From NCBI GenBank assembly GCA_012976225.1, contig JAAVVG010000016.1, positions 248,001 through 312,000 of the forward strand: a stretch of 64,000 nucleotides of DNA, read 5' to 3'. This stretch comes from Golubevia sp. BC0850. Lineage: Eukaryota > Basidiomycota > Exobasidiomycetes > Golubeviales > Golubeviaceae. The notes beneath the pieces are model-generated. The model saw only the letters and a list, made by a program, of their open reading frames with translations. It had not been told where the DNA came from and did no database searches. Positions 1-12,979 of this stretch are shown piece after piece. Positions within the stretch are counted from its first letter, which is position 1. Each line of letters begins with the position of its first letter. The translations under genes and the position numbers were made by a program.

Positions 1-214
1 CGAATCTACTGAGTCTCTGGTAGTGCGTCTGAGAGAGGGCTGTGCTCGATGGCGCGCAGTGACTTTAGAACGTGATGAAAAGTCTATGAGGTGATGCTTC
101 AATTGGTAATAAAATGGTGATGATATCTAAAATGGAGTACAAATAAAACTAACAGAGAGTAAGACGAAATGCGAGAGAGAAAGGGAGAGGGAGAAAAGGT
201 TGCTACGGAACCAT

Positions 215-3200
215 TTATTCAGCTTCATCAGAATCAGGGAAAGCCAAAGTATTTCCAATTCCTTCCAACCCAGCATCATGACCAGCCATGAAATCTTCCT
301 CCTCATCCTCATCGTTGAGATCAGCTGGGACTCCCAAAGCCTTCTCTCTTTCTCCCATTCCCTTTCCTGCTGCCACAGAATTCGAATCGGCTTCAGCTTC
401 TAGTTCCAGACTTCTTAAAAGCTCATCAGCGGTGAGCATGTCACCTTCCATCGGTCCAGGTGAAGGAGGTGGTAGATTCGGAGAGGCTAGTCCATTAAAG
501 TGACTCGTTGGTTCAGGTGGTAAAAGCGATGGAGTTTGTTGTCTTTCTAGTATTCCCATGACTGTCAAATCTGGATCTTTCTTCGATTCCATGGAAGTTT
601 CTGATTCGACAGAAGTAGCCGCTGTAGATGATTTGACAGCGTTGGACCTTCTGGTAAGAGAACCTTTGCTATCTCTGCTGCTAACACTTTCTTGAGTAGC
701 TCTCCTTGATCTTGAAATGCCTGATCCAGATGCTCTTGAAGGTTTGATGGTTCCTGAGCTACCTCCGACCATTCCAGATACATCGATTGGGGTGTCTTGA
801 TCGTCTTGAGTCTTGGAAGCGGATCGCTCTCTAGTGATGCTTCCACTCTTCCGACTTCTGATCAAAGCTAGCTCTTCCACGTCATCCTTTTCGAATGGAG
901 GAGGAGCATTATCCGTTAGAGCATACTTTCTTGTAGCAGATCTGATCTTGGGAGGTGGAGGGGAGGTGGCTGAACCCGGAGGAGCGGGAGCTGCTCGAGG
1001 AGCTTCGAATACGGAGCCTCGGTTGGAATTGGGTGTTGAGGACGTATTACTATAAGAAATGGAAGAGATTGATTTCTTGTCGGAAGAAACTGAAGCGATG
1101 GAACCTCTTGAAGAATTAGACTTCTGGACAGGTGGGAAGTACTGACTTTCCTCGATCGTTGGAGAGGCGGTGGTCACGTTGTTGAATCCAAGCCCAATTC
1201 CTTCTGTCACTGGAGAAGCAACTTCGCGTTCACTTTGACTGCTGGCACTGGCCTTTCTTCTGACTGGTTTCCTTGACTTGATACTGGAAGAAGCGGTGGA
1301 CACCAAAGGAGTATCCGAGCTCGAAGAGACTTGACCGAATTGGATAGCTTGAGGATTACTGTTCCTAGCATTCGAATTCAGAAGAGCAGCTGACACCACT
1401 CCATTGACGTTTGAAGACGAGCCCGATAAGTTAGAGCTTGGGGATTCAGATCCTTGCCAAGCCGAGGGTGGTGTTGAAATAGGTTTCGAAACTTGTTGAG
1501 AAGAGCTTTGTAGATCTCCATTTGCTGCTCTCATTTTTGCGAATGCTCCCGCTGCAACTTTTCCGTTTCCACTTCCGTGTAGACCCATTCCCGTTCCTTG
1601 AGTTGAAGAAGAAGTGGAATTGGAAGTAGGAGGCGAGACTAGAGGTTGAGGCAAACTTCCATTTGCTTGCATAGCAGCCGCTAGACTTGGAAGAAGAGGA
1701 GGAGCGGCATCTCTGACGCTGATTGAAGAAGCTACGCTAACGATCGTGCTAGAGTCTCCGTCTCCATTATTTGAACCCCTGCTGGAAACCATGCTGGATC
1801 TTCTTGAGTTGCCGTTCTCGTGATTGTGTCCACTAGAACTAGTTCCTACTCTTTGATGATGATATCCAATGGATCCGCCTTGACTCGTGTTGGATAGACT
1901 TGACAATCTTCTACTCTTCGCATTTGCTCTGGCTTCAGGACTAGCAGCAGCGTTGGCTAAAGGTCCACTTGAAACCTTCCTTGTAGGTTCATCGATAGAG
2001 CTCAACCCAGCGGAACCACTACCTTCTCTCGGAGGTCTAGCCGATCCACCTAGAAGTAAAGGCTTAGGTCCAGCTCCTCTGAGAGAAGAGGGAGGACCTG
2101 AAGCGCTTCTGGCTTGCTGTGCTGCTCTGAGACTCGGCAGTAGACTTGGACTTCCATTTCCGTTCGAGAAAGTTGGACTTCCCAATCCACCTTCACTTCC
2201 AGGAGTCGGGGAAGAAGATCTCATTCCATTAGAGTATTGTCTGTTAGAGAAGAAAGCGCCACTTTCAGGTCTCTGTCTGACGTATTCCGTCCTTCCGTCT
2301 GGAGAATCCAAAACGTTCGGAAGTGGGAAATCTGGGGTAACATCTCTTGACCACCTGAATGAAGCGGGATGATGACTTGAAGCTGAAGGATGAGAAGAGC
2401 TACTGTCGCTTCCACTTGCACTCCTCACTTTCTTAAGAAATTCAGACCCAGCACCTAGAGCAGAACTAAAAGATGGAATTCCAGGTCTTGAAGAAGGAGT
2501 TCCGTTCCTTAGTGATGAATGATAGGGACTTCCATTTGGAGTCGTATCATGAGGGGAGCTCGTCGATCCGTTTGTTGGAGTTCCTCGATTGCTCCAAGAT
2601 GCCATCCAGTTGGAGCTCGTCTTGGAGAGACTGGCAGCTGCGTCACTACTCTGCAGAGCTTCGGCGTATCTCGAGAACATTCTCGAGCCTCCTGGAGTTC
2701 CTGCACTTCCTGGGTTCAAGTTGGGACTAGAAGGTAGAGATGGAGTTTGAGGATCTTGATCGAGAGTAGAGTTGGAACTTCCACTAGCTGAACGTCCTAC
2801 TGAGGAGAACCATCGAGAAGCTGAACTTGGAGTTCTGATTCCGATTGGACTCCCAGTTCCTTTGATAGGAGCAGAACCATTTAGACCTAGACCAGATTGA
2901 CTTGGACTTGACAAATTGTTGTTCCCAGTCCATCCTCTCAAAGCAGCTGAGATCTTGTCTCTTGCAGTATTAGAAGAAGATGAGGCTTTCAAGTCCAAAA
3001 GAGTGTCATCCGTAGGAGGTCCATCTCCAGTCAATCCACTTGCTAATCGTCTCTGCCTATAAACGTAGGCCATTTCAACCACAGGCTGAATGTCATCGTC
3101 TGGATAATCTTGAAGAATGTGAATTGCTTTGGCAAAGGCTTCTCCAGAAGATTCGAAAGGATCATCTTCTTCTCCAGTTGAGGATCGAGTAGTGACTTCT

Positions 3201-5348
3201 AAGAGAGGACCTCGAATGTTGATGAGGAGTGCGCAGCAAAGATCGATGAGAAATTCAATCTTGGCGCTACCATCTCCTTGATCCTTTGATTTTGCCTCCG
3301 GATCTGGTTGAGCTGGACCAGTCTCTTCTGTTAGAAGAGAATCCCAAACTCGAACGAGTGAAGGTAGAGAAAGTTCAGTGCTGACGATGCAAGCTAGCCA
3401 CCTGAAGGAGTAGTACGGCAATCGTGGGTCTAGGGAATTCAGTTTCTGTAAGAGGGAGAGGAAAGACAAAGTGAAGGAACATTAGAATCACAGCCTCAGA
3501 AAAGCCTGTTTCAGATCCTCAAAACTCACCAAAGCCTTCCAAAGTTCCTCATCCAACCAGAAAAGTCTTCGACTAAACCTTTTCAGCGCACCAGCCATTC
3601 CAGTTTCACCTTTCTTTCTTCCTTCATCTCCATTCTCTCCATTCCCGTTCCCATTCCCAAATCTCTTCACTACTCCGTCATCTCCACATCTTTCATTCCT
3701 GATTTTCAACCCAGCTTCCCTGTGATCGATTTCATCAAATTCGTAAAGTTCCCTAACTTCACCAATCAAAGCAGAAAAGCACCAAAAAGCATCGGCTTCA
3801 GAATGAAAAGTGCAATTAGGTTCTCCTAAACCTTTGGATTCTAATTCTTCTTCGGAGAAATTCGAATTTGAAGTTGGAAAGGAGTTTTGAATAGGAGTGG
3901 ATGTGGATTTTGAGGAATTTCCAAGAACGTAGAGGATTACGAAGGCGACTTCATTCATTCCTTGAATGTAACCTGTTGAAGGATTCAAAATGGCATAGAC
4001 GTACAAGATTCTCAAAAGAGAATGCCATCTTAACTCTATGATTTCTTGCTCTTCGGATAATGATTGATCTTTTGAAGTCTGCGGTGGTTCTCCGGCTTCA
4101 TCTTTTGATTCTGAATCTTCTAAAGCAGATGAAAATGAAGAAGTACTACTTGAAGGACCTCCTTTCTTAAGTTTCCCAGGTGAAGGTGGACTCAAATAAA
4201 TATGGGGACTTTCAGATCCAGCCTCTTCTCCGTTCAAAGTAGGAAGTAAGTTTGAATTCTCAGTTTCTTTCTCTTTACCTTTCAAAGAAAAAGAATTGAC
4301 AGTTGGAGTAGTAGATTGAATTAAAGTTGAAGAATAATCACTATTAATACTTGCTAATCTCTTTAATAATTTTCTTCTAATTTCAATCTTCTTGGAAATT
4401 TTAGATTGGATTTGTGAATTTGTTCTGGTGAGTTTTGGTTTAGAGGAAGATTGAGAGGAAGATTGAGAAGAAGTGGAAGTAGAAGCCATCGAATATTCTT
4501 CAACAGGAAGTTTTTCCGAGAAGAAAGCGAAAGCGTTTTTCTTGGATCTAGACAAGTCTTTATAGATTTGATCTAAAAGAGTGTCTCTTTCTTGAGATGA
4601 ACCTTGAAGTGATGAACTTGGATCTGAAACTGAAGTTGAAGGAAGTAGGTCTGAAAGGAATTGCTTAAAGACAATATGACAAAGAAGTAAACGAACAGGA
4701 CAGATCAGCTTCAATGACTCAACCTCTCTACAAAGAAAGCCTTCAAAGCGTCAGAACTTTGATCAACATAGCCAGACCCAGAATCTCAATCTCCCCCTCC
4801 CCTCCCCTCCTCACTCTCCTCTCATACTCCATACTCACATAATATTCCTCCCTTCGTTTAGCCAAAGTGCTTGCCCATTCCTTCTTCTCAACTGGAACCA
4901 ATCCCAACAAAACTTTCCAAGCTACAGGTCTCAACCAATCACTCCCACCTTGACTTTCTGGGAAACCGCCCGAACCTCTTGTTAAATGCCTCAGAGCATA
5001 GAGATCTGTGACTGTATGACCTGGCATTAGATCTTGAGGATCTAAAAGATGATTGAAAGATTGAAGACGAGAAGCTTGAGGTGATGGTTTGGAAGGTTTA
5101 GATTGAGATTGGGAGGAAGAGGAGGCTAGTGAGAGGATGGGTGGAGGCGCTGGTGGTTGTAAAGGGCTACAGTAAAGGATGAATGAATATCAATAGAGAA
5201 TGAGATAGTTGAGAAGGTTAGAAGAGGATAGATAGCTACAACTTAACTGAATCTATTGGAGCAGGAGTGAGTGAAAGTAGAGATTAGAATTTACTCACCC
5301 TCCATATTCATCCACAACCTCTTTCTGCATGTGAATTTGATTATGCAT
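215..5348 (-). CDS. TBC-domain Rab GTPase-activating protein (TBC1D13-like) with very long disordered tail
   Basis: Predicted Rab GAP that would stimulate GTP hydrolysis on a Rab in membrane traffic. Proposed exons (minus strand): 5348-5299, 5166-4839, 4663-3530, 3445-215; all junctions are GT-AG and in frame, giving about 1580 aa. Visible TBC signatures are SDWLRPVAWKVLL, an I-x2-D-x2-R type motif in DQIYKDLSRS (arginine finger, about residue 150) and the glutamine-finger motif GYIQGMNE (about residue 360). The domain closes with PYYSFRWLACIVSTE and WDSLL followed by LQDYPDDDIQ, as in TBC1D13. Residues from about 690 onward are Ser/Pro/Gly-rich and look disordered, so the protein is roughly four times the length of animal TBC1D13 (about 400 aa). 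A low-complexity Ser-rich insert also sits between the arginine and glutamine fingers. The first exon is the least certain part: an in-frame stop lies upstream, so the start is 5348 or the next ATG at 5340. It is divergent from the CDC50 gene, with about 320 bp between starts. Confidence 0.85.
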
Positions 5349-5669
5349 ATCTTGAAAGTATTAGAGGCGAATTGAGTTGAAGCGAGGTGAAGATCAAGAT
5401 TAGCTATTACCAGCCGGAAGCGGAAAATGCGAATGTGTAGTGCAGTGCAGTGCCAATGATAGAGCCACTTGTACTGCTCTACTTGCCTGATGAGTTGCGA
5501 TGTTTGAGACGGATTGGATTGAATCAAAGAAGAAAGAGAATAGAAGTGTTGATCTACCTTTAGTTAAGAAGGTTCGATAAAGGTCTTGTCTTGCTGCAAT
5601 GGTGTGAATGAATCGCTTCTCTCCCGCCTACCACCACCACTTCTAACTCCAAGCTCTATTCTTTTAAGT

Positions 5670-7796
5670 ATGGCCATGTTCGGTCGCAAGAAGAATTCCA
5701 AATCAGATTCCAATTCTGATTTGGATTCAACTCATAAACAGAAAAAAGTTCCATTCGCTCAGAGGAAACCTGCAAGTGAGTCCTGTCTTACGGCCATGCC
5801 CAACAGTGCAGTCATTCCACCATGATCCTCTACCTCTATCTATTGATCCTTTCATGAATCTAATCCTAACCTGCATTCTCCTTTCCTCTTCTCTCTTTTC
5901 TCCCAGACACTGCCTTCAAGCAGCAGCGTCTGAAAGCATGGCAACCAATCTTAACTCCAAAGACTGTTCTACCAACTTTCTTCTTGTTAGGAATCATTCT
6001 AGCTCCGATTGGAGCTGTTCTGTATTACTTCAGTAACAAGGTGAGACAGTCGATCCAGTAAGAGAGTGCTTCCGGAGGAGGATGATCATTTGGGGAGAGG
6101 TTACTTGCCAAGAGTAGGGGGCAAAGTTGGATAGAGTCTGAGACGTCTGGTGAGGGCATACAGGCGAAGCAGAAGCAAATTTGAATACTGGTAGTATGAC
6201 TCTGTTAGATTGAGAGATAAGAAGTGTTTGAAAGAATCAAGAGGTAGAGGGGGTACTACCCGTTCTCGGGTCAGCTTTCCCGTCAGTCTTTGGGAAGATC
6301 AGGGATCAAGGGCATTGATTCTGAGCAGACCTTCAAATCCATTCCTGATTTCGGAAGATTGGCTTGGGAAGAGAACGCTCAGGCTGAAGTTGTCAGAGTA
6401 GAGCTTGAGTGAGCTCGGACATGGCTTCCTTCCCTCTCGAAAATAGAGTAGCCTTACATAGTACAAGGTTCCATTTCTACGGTGGTCAACGTTCTCTTCT
6501 ATCAACTCAAAAATCTACTCCCACTTTTTATTTCCCAACCTAACCTTTCTCTCTTCCCTCCGCATCCCTCCCTCTCTCCAGGTAAACGAGTTCACAATCG
6601 ACTACACAGATTGTATGGCCTCAGCTCCAACCGATCAATCGGCAGCCATTCCATCTTCAAAATACGATTATCAACTTCATGACACCTCTCCTGAAAACTT
6701 CAATCCTCCTCTATGGCAAGTTCAAAATGGAGCTTGTAATCTTTATTTCTCAGTTCCAACCTCTTTAGAGGGTCCAGTCTTTTTATATTACAAGATGACG
6801 AATTATTATCAAAACCATAGGAGATATGTTAAATCGATTGATACAGATCAACTTTTAGGAGATAGTGTAAGTTATTCTACTGTCGATGGTGGAAATTGTA
6901 AACCGTTGGATGTTCAGGATGGTAAGATTATTTATCCTTGTGGTTTGATTGCTAATAGTGTTTTTAATGGTGAGTGTTCTCTTTCTTTGAATCATTTTAA
7001 TCGTCTTTGTCGAGAAAAGATTTCTCTTTCCCTCTCTTCTCTCTCTCTCTCTCCCTCTCACTTCCGTACCAAAGATCTAATGCCACCTCTTCTTCTTCTT
7101 CCCCTCCTCTCTCAGACGTCTTCGAAGATCCAGTCATGGTAGGAACCAACCAAGAAATGCCTTACAACATGTCAGAAACCGGAATCGTTTGGCCAGGTGA
7201 AAAGGACAAGTATAAGGTTTCCAAATATACTGCAGATCAAGTCATTCCACCACCACTTTGGAGAACTAGAGATTCTAATTCAGGAGCACCTTATTCTTTC
7301 TCAAACAACTATACGGCTGAGAATTTATTCAATCCTTCAAACGATGAACATTTCATGGTTTGGATGAGAACTGCTGGTTTACCTACTTTTAGAAAACTTT
7401 ATAAAAGACAGGATACTCAGACTATGGAAGCTGGGAGGTATAGAATTGTTATTCATGATAGTGAGTATGGGATACTGTTGAACTTGAGGGATTCGATTGG
7501 TTCTATGTATTGGAGGTTGAGTCGAAGAGAAATTTCTTTGGGTGCTGACAATTTCCGAATTCCTTTTTCTCCTTCTAACCCTTCTGTAACTTCAAGACTA
7601 TCCGGTGACAAATTTCCATGGAACTAAATCTATAGTCTTCTCGACTGTCTCTTGGGTTGGAGGTAGAAACCCTTTCTTAGGTCTGGCTTACATTGGAGTT
7701 GCTGGTCTTTGCGTACTCTTAGGCTTGATTTTCACTGCAAGGCATTTGATTAGGCCTAGAAAGTTGGGTGATATGAGTCATTTGAGTTGGAAGTGA
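5670..7796 (+). CDS. CDC50: CDC50/LEM3 family subunit of P4-ATPase lipid flippase
   Basis: Beta-subunit and chaperone of P4-ATPases, which move phospholipids to the cytosolic leaflet in Golgi, endosome or plasma membrane (family knowledge). Exons 5670-5775, 5907-6040, 6582-6969, 7116-7460 and 7597-7796 join in frame to 390 aa, a normal family length. After a short Ser-rich N-terminus comes [19 protein letters not shown] and the first membrane segment (about residues 55-78). A Cys-containing extracellular domain follows, and the end is highly diagnostic: [29 protein letters not shown], a second membrane segment, and a C-terminal [15 protein letters not shown]. The second intron (6041-6581) is long for this genome at 541 nt. 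A TC-rich microsatellite lies in intron 3 near 7020-7060. Two in-frame ATGs are present at 5670 and 5676. Confidence 0.93.
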
Positions 7797-8808
7797 GTAT
7801 CGCCGGAGAAGGATGAGGGACTCCTCGTAGACTCGCCTCAATAAGAATGGCAGCTATTTTGCATCTTTCTGTTCTCGTCTTTTGAAACTGATTGCAATCT
7901 TTCTCGTCTCGAACTTTTCCGACTCTACTCTTCTTAGCATGCCACCTTCTTCCAACTAGAAACTCTCAAATATACCTCAAGAATTGGCTTTCTGCTTCCC
8001 CTCCCTTTCCTAATCTTGCTTTACTCTAATATCTCCCCTTTGTAAAACTGCCATTCTTTTATCCCTCTTTCAACCTCAAGTCAATTCATTTCCTTTCTTC
8101 TCTCCTTTTAGCTTGATTTCCCTGTTTTTGGATTCAGATTATTTTGACACTTGATTGCTTTCTTTTTTCTTCTCTCATTTCTTTCCTGTTCTGTTACATT
8201 TCACGTCTGCTTTGTAAATAAGACTTTAGAATTCTTTGATTCGAAAGCGTCAGTGTCGACGGATCGACAGCGGTGGCGAATTATTGGGCGTTCATTGGGA
8301 AAGAGGGCAAGAGCCGGATAGAACTGGCTGAAGAAAGAGCACACTTGAGCCATCATAACTCAGTGAAGTGTCTATCCGCCTCGAGATCTTGGGGTCGTTA
8401 AAGGGCAGGAGGTGAGAGACACCCCGAGGGAAGCTGAGATGAGATAGATTGGTCAAAGGTCCAAAGATTCATTCAAGTTTTCCAAAGTCTCTTCCGGTTC
8501 AGATAATCTTTCTTAGATTCATGTAGAATCGAACGGCCACCAGAAAACAGCGAGGCTGGAAGAGATTTCATCGGAGAAAAAAGTCGGCGAAGAGTACTCC
8601 TTCCTATCCGAGTACGATCGTAAAGTACAAGTAGATGGAAGGAAGGACTTGGAGATCAAAGAAGTGATGAAAGATGACAGTAGGTCTTGATCTCCAACTT
8701 GACCTTGGAAGAGTCTCAACTCTAGACCTTGTTCTTCTCTGACCTGTATTGAACATGGATCCTTTTGTTTTATTTTCAAATCTTTAACCTGCTCCCTGTT
8801 CCTCCAAA
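7797..8808. other. Intergenic, convergent 3' ends
   Basis: Space between the 3' ends of the CDC50 gene and the unrecognised membrane-protein gene. It is T/C-rich just after 7800 (likely 3' UTR). A reading frame on the minus strand at 8519-8779 lacks any recognisable domain, and I do not call it. Confidence 0.5.
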
Positions 8809-10756
8809 TTACGTCCTCCCTCCGATGCCTCGATTGGCGATTTCCAGCTGGAGTGACAAGTTGCGATTCATAAGTTGGAAGTCTGGGATGTCATCAGGGA
8901 TGGAATCCACTTCCGAACCACTGTCGCTGCCAGCATTTGAAGAGACGTCGTCCTCGTCTTGATCTTCATTTTCATGCAAGTGCTCTAAGCTCTCTTGCTT
9001 CTCCCTCAATCTTTCTTCTTTAAGAAGGTTTTGATGATTGAGTCTGGATCTACGAACTCGTTCTTGAAGAGCTACGAGCTGAGGGGTGTGGCCACAGTCG
9101 TCCGAGTCGGATTCTTCCTTTGGGAAAATTCGACTTGAGGAACTACCTGAGCCGCTGCTCGATCTTGACATCTCTACTCCACTGTCATTACTCAAACGCT
9201 TGGAGCTGGACCTTAAGTTTGAATTCCTGCTCGACGGCTTGAGGGGAGTCGAACACTCTGGCATTTGAGCTGGTGGACCGAAGGAGCTGGTTGAAGATAG
9301 ATCTGATGAAGCGTCATTTTTTCCAACATTGACACAGCGATCTTCTGGTTCCCACTTTCCATCGTGATCATACTCGAACACCACATCGTTAGCTGGATGG
9401 TCGAAGAAGGCCTGGGCCTTGTCTAACGAGGGTCCCATTCTAGCGACGGATTCCTGGATTAGACTCAAGTTGGTCAAGGGAAGGTTCTTGATGACTGATT
9501 TCAATCGACGAACCTCCTCTTTGAGGGCTGAGTTCTTAGCAATCCACCTCTTGACGTCCACCTTCCAAGTGTTATCCAGAAAAGCCACAGAACTTTTCAT
9601 GCAATTGTCGTTGTCAGCCTGGATGGCTTCCAACTCGGTCGCACAGCGCTCTTTGCAGTCTTTCCTTGACTTCTCGCTCTGACGGAGTTGAGCTTCGAGA
9701 GACGCCTCTCTCTTCAATGAAGCTCCTCCTTTGACCCTCAAATCATCGATGAGGTTTTGCTGGGCTTGAATCTTGGTGTCGTAGAAGAGTTCGGAGATTA
9801 CGATCTTGGTCTCACAGTGCTTCAGCTTCTCTTCGAGGGCTTCGCATTTGTACATGTAAGAGAAGATGATTACGATGAGAACGTAGATGATGATAAGAAC
9901 CACATAATTCGAGAACAAGTTGTTCCAGACTGGGCGAAGGGGAAGAGAAGAGAGAAATGAGGGTTCAATTGTGTTCTGGAGATGCAAACGGAAGAGCAGC
10001 AGGAATCGAGGAGTCCAACCATTGACACTCACAATCGGAAGAGTTTTCCAATTTCTCTATCAAGAGTGACAAGGGCACCATCGCGACCTGAAACAGAATC
10101 ACGAGTCCCAGCATCAACAACTTCTCGAAGAGTTCGCAAGTCTTGGTCCAGAAGAGCGATCTCAAGGAGGACTTCTCTCTTGGTCTTTCCTCGTTCAATC
10201 TGGAGCGAATGGGCTCGGGTTGAGATTGGGAGAGACGAGAGAGACGAGGTCTCAAGATGAAGAAGCAAAAGTAGCTGACGCTGACGAGGAGGACGAGTAA
10301 AGTTGCGATGAAGACGGCAGGAGCATCCAAATTGAAGAGAGCTGTGAGAGATTGAGGGGAGAAAGAGGAGAGGATCGAGGTTAGTGAAAAGGTCTAGCCA
10401 AGTTTACATGGAGATGGGAACAGGACAACAACAACGACAAGGGGTGGATGCTCACCGGAAACGAAGTCCTTGACGATGATCAAGGAGAAGCACATCCATT
10501 TGACGAAAGAAGAAGAATCCATGCTGATAGAAGTAGAGTCTGGAACAGAGGTAGTGGGAATGGAGTTGGTCTCCAAAACCTCCAAAAACTGAGCATTGAA
10601 CTCGATGGCGATTGGAGGAGCCAATGCTGCTGCTACTTCGGTAAAAGTTGTATCTTCAGGCTCTTGAACGATGGCTTGAATAGAGTAGGGTGGGAGCTTA
10701 AGTCCTATGGCGGTGGTGAGTGCGACCATGATGATAGACCATCTGTTGAGAGGCAT
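8809..10756 (-). CDS. Multipass membrane protein with cytosolic coiled coil, unrecognised
   Basis: I do not recognise a family. Exons 10756-10456, 10341-10033 and 9929-8809 are joined by good GT-AG introns and give 576 aa. Hydrophobic segments are seen near residues 5-25 and 85-100 (exon 1), at APAVFIATLLVLLVSVSYF and KLLMLGLVILFQVAMVPLSL (exon 2), and at YVVLIIIYVLIVIIFSYMY (start of exon 3). After the last one, about 120 residues have coiled-coil character (CEALEEKLKHCETKI, LKEEVRRLKSVIKNL), then a Ser-rich and acidic disordered tail. The overall plan of clustered N-terminal membrane helices plus a cytosolic coiled coil recalls organelle-shaping or tethering proteins, but that is only a resemblance. 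The start is ATG CCT at 10756, the first ATG after an upstream untranslated region. Confidence 0.7.
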
Positions 10757-11867
10757 GATAGGTTGAAGAGAGTTGAAATGAAAGTGGGTTTTGTTTCTTG
10801 AAAAAAAATTGAAAAAGATCTGGATGGATGCTGAAGAAAGAAGAAGAGAACATTATGAGGAAAGAGGGAAGAGGGAAAAAGAAACAAGATGTGTCTTGGT
10901 ATTTAAGCATCCAATTCAATCCTGAGTCGCGTAGGCGTGTCGATGACCTGTGGCTGAGCCTGATTTGATTCCTCACTTGGATGAGATGTCTCAGCCTGGA
11001 GTTGAGAAGAAAAAAGTCAGGCCCAGCTTGCATCTCCTGACGCGTCCAAATCGCTCAGGCTCGGCCTGGCAATTTCCCCCTCTCTCCAATTGAAAGAACT
11101 TTGGACATTTCTGATGCTCTAGGTTCACCAATCTAAGACATTCTCAGAATCCCTCGGACGAGAGAGGGGATTACAAATCGTTCAAGCTGGCTGATGTGGA
11201 TGGCGAGGACTGGATGCCACTGATTTCCCGATTGAGCGTCAACAACTTTGCTCGGCGTAGGGGGTCCAAACACGTTCTATAAGAGTTCAGTACTACGAGT
11301 TCGAATCACCTGAATAATCCGAAGAGAAGATGGCGGAAACCAGATAAGAATAGCACCACTTTGCACTAACCAGGAGGTCGACCTCGCACTGCTCTCGACT
11401 CTTCCAATCCAAACTCAAACCTATCTCTCCTCTCTGTTGATACCAAGATATTCTATTGAAGTCCGAAGTTACGGGGTCACAGCGAGAAAGGAGACTAGAG
11501 TGAGATAACAGACAACATCGATTGCGATTTCGTGAAGTAGTTCCTCTCTCTTTAAAAGATCGGATGATTTGAGTGATGCTTTATCTGATGAAGTTATATT
11601 CTTGCTGATAGATCAGAGATCTTTATTGGGGTAGGCAATTCGTATGCAATTCGCTGACTGGAATATGGCAGGAGGAAGAAGTTGGTAGATGTGAAGGGGA
11701 AGACTTCTGGATAGTAGAAGAGACTTGAGACATGTAGCTATATCTCTAATCAGTAGGGTCGTGACAAGAGATGCAAGAAAATGTTGAGAGGATCCAAATC
11801 AGTTTCAGCACATACAATAGAGAAGCAGACCCTATTCTTCAGAACTCACGATTTTGAGAGAACCGCC
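10757..11867. other. Intergenic region, nothing recognised
   Basis: About 1.1 kb between the start of the membrane-protein gene and the 3' end of the decayed F-box gene. The part next to 10757 is probably promoter and 5' UTR. There is no convincing coding sequence and no repeat. Confidence 0.4.
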
Positions 11868-12979
11868 TCAAATCTCGACTTCCCAGTTGCTTGGCTCTGT
11901 CTCAGAATCTACCACTTCTTCGACCAACTTCCTACATCTTTCCAAGGCCTTTGAATCATACAGCTTGAAAGGAAGGACCGATTTCCTCAAAGGCTCCACT
12001 TTTGTCCCTTCTATCTGTAAACCGTTTGCCACATCAGTTTTTCTGTGTGATAGTAGCTTTAAGAGTTGTCCAAGGTCGCTATCCCCCTCTTCTCGAAATC
12101 GTAAAATCTTCAGCAGCAGACACCTCGATGGGATTTACCAGTTCAAACCACCAAATAATTGAGCCATATTGTGAGATTGAAGGCATGTAGAAGTGAAGAG
12201 GTGCTGAATTTAGCTTGAGACTAGGGTTCACTTTCATCCAGGCTGGAAATCTGTATGCGTTCTCGAACAGATTCAGAAGCTCCAAGGAAGGGAACTCCAG
12301 AAGGGGAACCTCTTCTCTAGATGATGCAGAAAGTTTAACTCTCAGGTCTTTCAATGTTCGAGCGGAAGAGTCTAGTAGGGTTCTACATCTCTTGTGACTG
12401 AATTCAATTCCACTCCTGGAAGAGACGAGAGTTTGGAATAAGTTTGGGTTCTTGATGCAATACCGACGAGTGGGTGGTCACCATACTACTTGCAGCGACG
12501 ACATTGTAACGGATGGATTCTCTCTTACAAGACGTGCCGCTGAGGTAAGTTGATAATCTTCTCCCACTCTTAGATCGATTAAGTTTGTAAAAGCAGGAAG
12601 AATAATGTCAGCGATGGCATCTACTGTAGATAGTGGTACGTAAGGTACTTTGAGGTCGAAGACTAGAAGACTAGAGCTTGCTTTTGAATGGTTTGATCAT
12701 TGAAAGATGATCTGAATCCTTTGAGAAGTCATGGATCTGGACTGAAACTTCTTGAAGAGTAAAGCTACTTCTTTCATCGAACTGTCGTATGACCGAAAGA
12801 CTCGTCTCCAGCTTTGTCACAGAGATGTCTATAACCTTCCAGAATTGCCTATCTTCATTAATCAGCTCGAGCCACTTTCTGCAAACCTCTCTAGCTTTGA
12901 CGACTTGCTTAGTGTCCAGACTCTCGAAGCTGGAGAGAAGCGTCTCGGATGGTAGAGTTTGATTGATACTCATCTTCAT
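11868..12979 (-). pseudogene. F-box/LRR-type protein gene, decayed
   Basis: Relic of an F-box protein, a substrate adaptor of SCF ubiquitin ligases by family. The ATG at 12979 opens a clear F-box: LPSETLLSSFESLDTKQVVK followed by AREVCRKWLELI. The rest reads as a leucine-rich F-box tail but is split over three frames. The frame changes near 12671-12700 and again near 12080-12100, and an in-frame TGA interrupts the middle part at 12478-12480. The last piece ends with ...EEVVDSETEPSNWEVEI and a stop at 11868. No GT-AG intron repairs these breaks. Neighbouring housekeeping genes have clean frames, so decay is more likely than poor sequence. An unusual set of introns cannot be fully excluded. Confidence 0.7.

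Noticed and set aside
1887-2372. Plus-strand frame within the TBC gene tail
   Set aside because: Antisense of Ser-rich coding sequence, with no domain and no splice structure.
8519-8779. 86-codon minus-strand frame downstream of the membrane-protein gene
   Set aside because: No domain and no good junction to the gene; likely chance in the 3' region.
11290-11320. tRNA B-box-like sequence GAGTTCGAATCA
   Set aside because: No matching acceptor stem or anticodon arm could be folded by eye around it.
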